Of a stretch of DNA of 7,574 nucleotides, positions 6,469-7,574 are shown one piece after another. Numbering within the stretch: the first letter of the stretch is position 1; the number at the start of each line of letters is the position of its first letter. Under the pieces are notes generated by a model. It did not search any database, was not told where the DNA came from, and saw nothing but the letters and a program-made list of their open reading frames with translations. This DNA is from Actinomycetota bacterium (lineage in GTDB: Bacteria; Actinomycetota; Actinomycetes; S36-B12; CAIYMF01). The position numbers and the translations under genes are program-made. The stretch is from assembly GCA_009699025.1 (NCBI GenBank), contig WLOZ01000080.1:1-7574 (forward strand). Direction: 5' to 3'.

Positions 6469-7218
6469 GTGGTTCCCGTGCGGCCGCTCATCGTCATGCC
6501 CGCCTTCAACGAGGCCGGAGTCATCGGTCAGGTGCTCGCTGAACTCACCGAACTCACCGGGCTCACCGGGCCGACGGGCGGGTTTCCCATACTCGTGGTC
6601 AACGACGGCTCGTCTGACGGAACGGCGGCTGAGGCCATGTCCGCCGGCGCCACGGTCGTGTCCGTGCCGTTCAACGTGGGTGTTGGGGGCGCGATGCGCA
6701 CGGGTTTTGTCTACGCGCTGCGCCACGGCTTCGATGCCGTGGTGCAGGTCGATGCCGATGGGCAGCACGACCCCGAGGCCGTGGCGGCCCTGATTGAGGG
6801 TCTTCGCGACGCCGACATCGTTATTGGCGCCCGTTTCGCGGGGCAGGGTGACTACAGGGTGAGGGGCCCACGCCGATGGGCCATGGGCCTGTTGGCGTGG
6901 TCACTGAGCCGGCTCACGGGCACGACGCTCACCGATGTCACCTCAGGCTTCCGCGCCACCGGTCCGGCTGCGCTGCCCCTGTTCGCCCGCGACTACCCGC
7001 AGGAGTACCTGGGCGACACGGTCGAGTCACTCGTACTTGCGCACCGCGCCGGACTGCGCATCGCGCAGGTTCCGATCGCGATGCGGCCGAGGTCCGGTGG
7101 GGTGCCCAGCCAGAGTGCCGTGCGCGCCACCGCCTATCTGCTGCGAGCGCTCCTGGTGCTGCTCCTCGCCGTGGTTCGTCGCCCCCCCACGATGCCCGCA
7201 GCCGACTGGGTCGCCTAA
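6469..7218 (+). CDS. GT2 family glycosyltransferase, DPM1/polyprenyl-phosphate-sugar synthase-like
   Basis: GT2 enzymes of this type transfer a sugar from a nucleotide donor to a polyprenyl (or dolichyl) phosphate on the cytoplasmic membrane face. From the GTG at 6469 the protein has 249 residues: IVMPAFNE (8-15), VVNDGSSDGT (43-52), N69-x-G-x-G-G-A-M-R-T-G, the metal-binding DxD in VDADGQH (94-100), IGARF (119-123), and TSGFRA (158-163) followed by YPQEY (176-180). A hydrophobic stretch near the C-terminus (about 222-237, ending in RR) is probably membrane-associated; the long C-terminal TM domains of some relatives are missing. An insertion before the NDGSSDGT motif is built from a 9-bp tandem repeat. 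The sugar is not predictable. The GTG at 6451 would give 255 residues. The stop overlaps the DUF2304 start (TAATG), and this GT2-DUF2304 pairing is common in actinobacteria and other bacteria. Divergence from an LCP gene suggests an envelope glycan role (inference). Confidence 0.92.
   Translation: MVPVRPLIVMPAFNEAGVIGQVLAELTELTGLTGPTGGFPILVVNDGSSDGTAAEAMSAGATVVSVPFNVGVGGAMRTGFVYALRHGFDAVVQVDADGQHDPEAVAALIEGLRDADIVIGARFAGQGDYRVRGPRRWAMGLLAWSLSRLTGTTLTDVTSGFRATGPAALPLFARDYPQEYLGDTVESLVLAHRAGLRIAQVPIAMRPRSGGVPSQSAVRATAYLLRALLVLLLAVVRRPPTMPAADWVA
6541..6576 (+). repeat. Short 9-bp tandem repeat within the GT2 gene
   Basis: Four consecutive 9-bp units: GAACTCACC, GAACTCACC, GGGCTCACC and a diverged GGGCCGACG, encoding ELT-ELT-GLT-GPT. 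It sits in the helix/loop between the MPAFNE and NDGSSDGT motifs. The first two units are identical and the third differs at two bases. Confidence 0.75.
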
Positions 7219-7574
7219 TGAGTGCCGCCCGCAGTCCCCTCGCGATCGTTCTCGGACTGCTGCTGATGATGTTCATCCTTGAACTGCTGCGCCGTGGTCG
7301 GCTGCGCGAGAAGTACGCGGCCCTCTGGCTGCTAGTGGGCTCGGTGGTGCTGCTGGTGGCGATCTTCCCGTCGCTCCTGTTCTGGGCGTCGTCGACCCTG
7401 GGGTTCGGGGTGCCCTCGAATCTGGTCTTCGTGGCCGGAGGCGTAGTGCTGCTGTTCGTGAGCGTGCAGCTCAGCCTTGAGGTGGGCCGGCTCGAGGACG
7501 AGTCGCAGCGGCTGGCTGAGGAGCTTGCACTGCTCCGGGCGCGCCACGACAACCCCCCCGACCCACCGGCCGAG
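7218..7574 (+). CDS. DUF2304 family small membrane protein (partial, 3' end outside window)
   Basis: The frame opens at the ATG at 7218, which shares its A with the TAA stop of the GT2 gene (TAATG), and stays open to the window end for 119 codons without a stop. The protein has a hydrophobic helix at about 7-23, the basic motif RRGRLREKYAALWLLVG (25-41) that marks DUF2304, a second TM segment (35-57 including WLLVG), a third at about 67-86, then an amphipathic coiled-coil tail (about 87-108, EVGRLEDESQRLAEELALLR) and a proline/acidic end (DNPPDPPAE). DUF2304 proteins are usually about 110-130 residues, so it is nearly complete. Their biochemical role is not established; the regular position after a DPM1-like GT2 suggests an accessory membrane subunit or a partner in polyprenyl-phosphate-sugar handling. 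There is no clear SD; translation is probably by reinitiation. Confidence 0.88.
   Translation, partial: MSAARSPLAIVLGLLLMMFILELLRRGRLREKYAALWLLVGSVVLLVAIFPSLLFWASSTLGFGVPSNLVFVAGGVVLLFVSVQLSLEVGRLEDESQRLAEELALLRARHDNPPDPPAE

Noticed and set aside
6251..6793. A 180-codon plus-strand frame starting in the divergent region and overlapping the GT2 gene
   Set aside because: It is read in a different frame from the GT2 motifs, and its product is Arg/Ser/Pro-rich with no recognisable features.
6938..7552. A 204-codon minus-strand frame over the GT2 end and DUF2304
   Set aside because: It is Ser/Arg-rich shadow; the plus strand carries a continuous DUF2304 frame with TM helices and a coiled coil.
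1..7574. A novel defence, mobile or phage system
   Set aside because: No recombinase, nuclease, toxin-antitoxin, reverse transcriptase, repeat array or composition break was seen; the genes are ordinary actinobacterial chromosomal families.

Overview
The window is GC-rich, uses GTG starts freely and is densely packed, with several start/stop overlaps. The protein families (actinobacterial-type PurK and PurE, a DUF6541-like membrane protein, a LytR-CpsA-Psr protein with a LytR_C domain, and a dolichol-phosphate-mannose-synthase-like GT2 next to a DUF2304 protein) point to a chromosomal segment of an actinomycete (Actinomycetota). I cannot name the genus from sequence alone. No tRNA, rRNA, CRISPR array, insertion sequence, phage gene or attachment site is visible.

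Layout. Left block, plus strand: the 3' half of purK (cut by the window edge), purE, a 638-residue polytopic membrane protein that looks like a GT-C-type/DUF6541 protein, and an MpaB/DUF2236-family oxygenase. The first three genes are chained by 8-bp and 4-bp overlaps and are almost certainly co-transcribed; the fourth follows after 68 bp containing a small hairpin. Middle block, minus strand: an LCP-family cell-wall ligase gene followed by a class I SAM-dependent methyltransferase gene, also overlapping or nearly so. It converges on the oxygenase gene with only 6 bp between stop codons. Right block, plus strand: a GT2 glycosyltransferase and a DUF2304 small membrane protein joined by a TAATG stop/start and truncated by the window end. 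The two outer blocks are separated from the LCP pair by one convergent junction and one divergent intergenic region (about 6202-6468), which holds the only good promoter candidate.

How the genes fit together. PurK and PurE convert AIR to CAIR in de novo purine synthesis. The rest is mainly cell-envelope glycobiology: the LCP protein would attach a polyprenyl-linked glycopolymer to peptidoglycan, the GT2 would make a polyprenyl-phosphate-sugar donor, DUF2304 is its usual small membrane neighbour, and the GT-C-like protein could use such a donor on the outer face of the membrane. This pathway link is inferred from families and proximity. No exotic defence or mobile system was found. The more useful observations are start-site corrections, coupling between genes, a two-cysteine pattern in the LCP protein, and a promoter whose spacing permits either leaderless or SD-led translation of the GT2.
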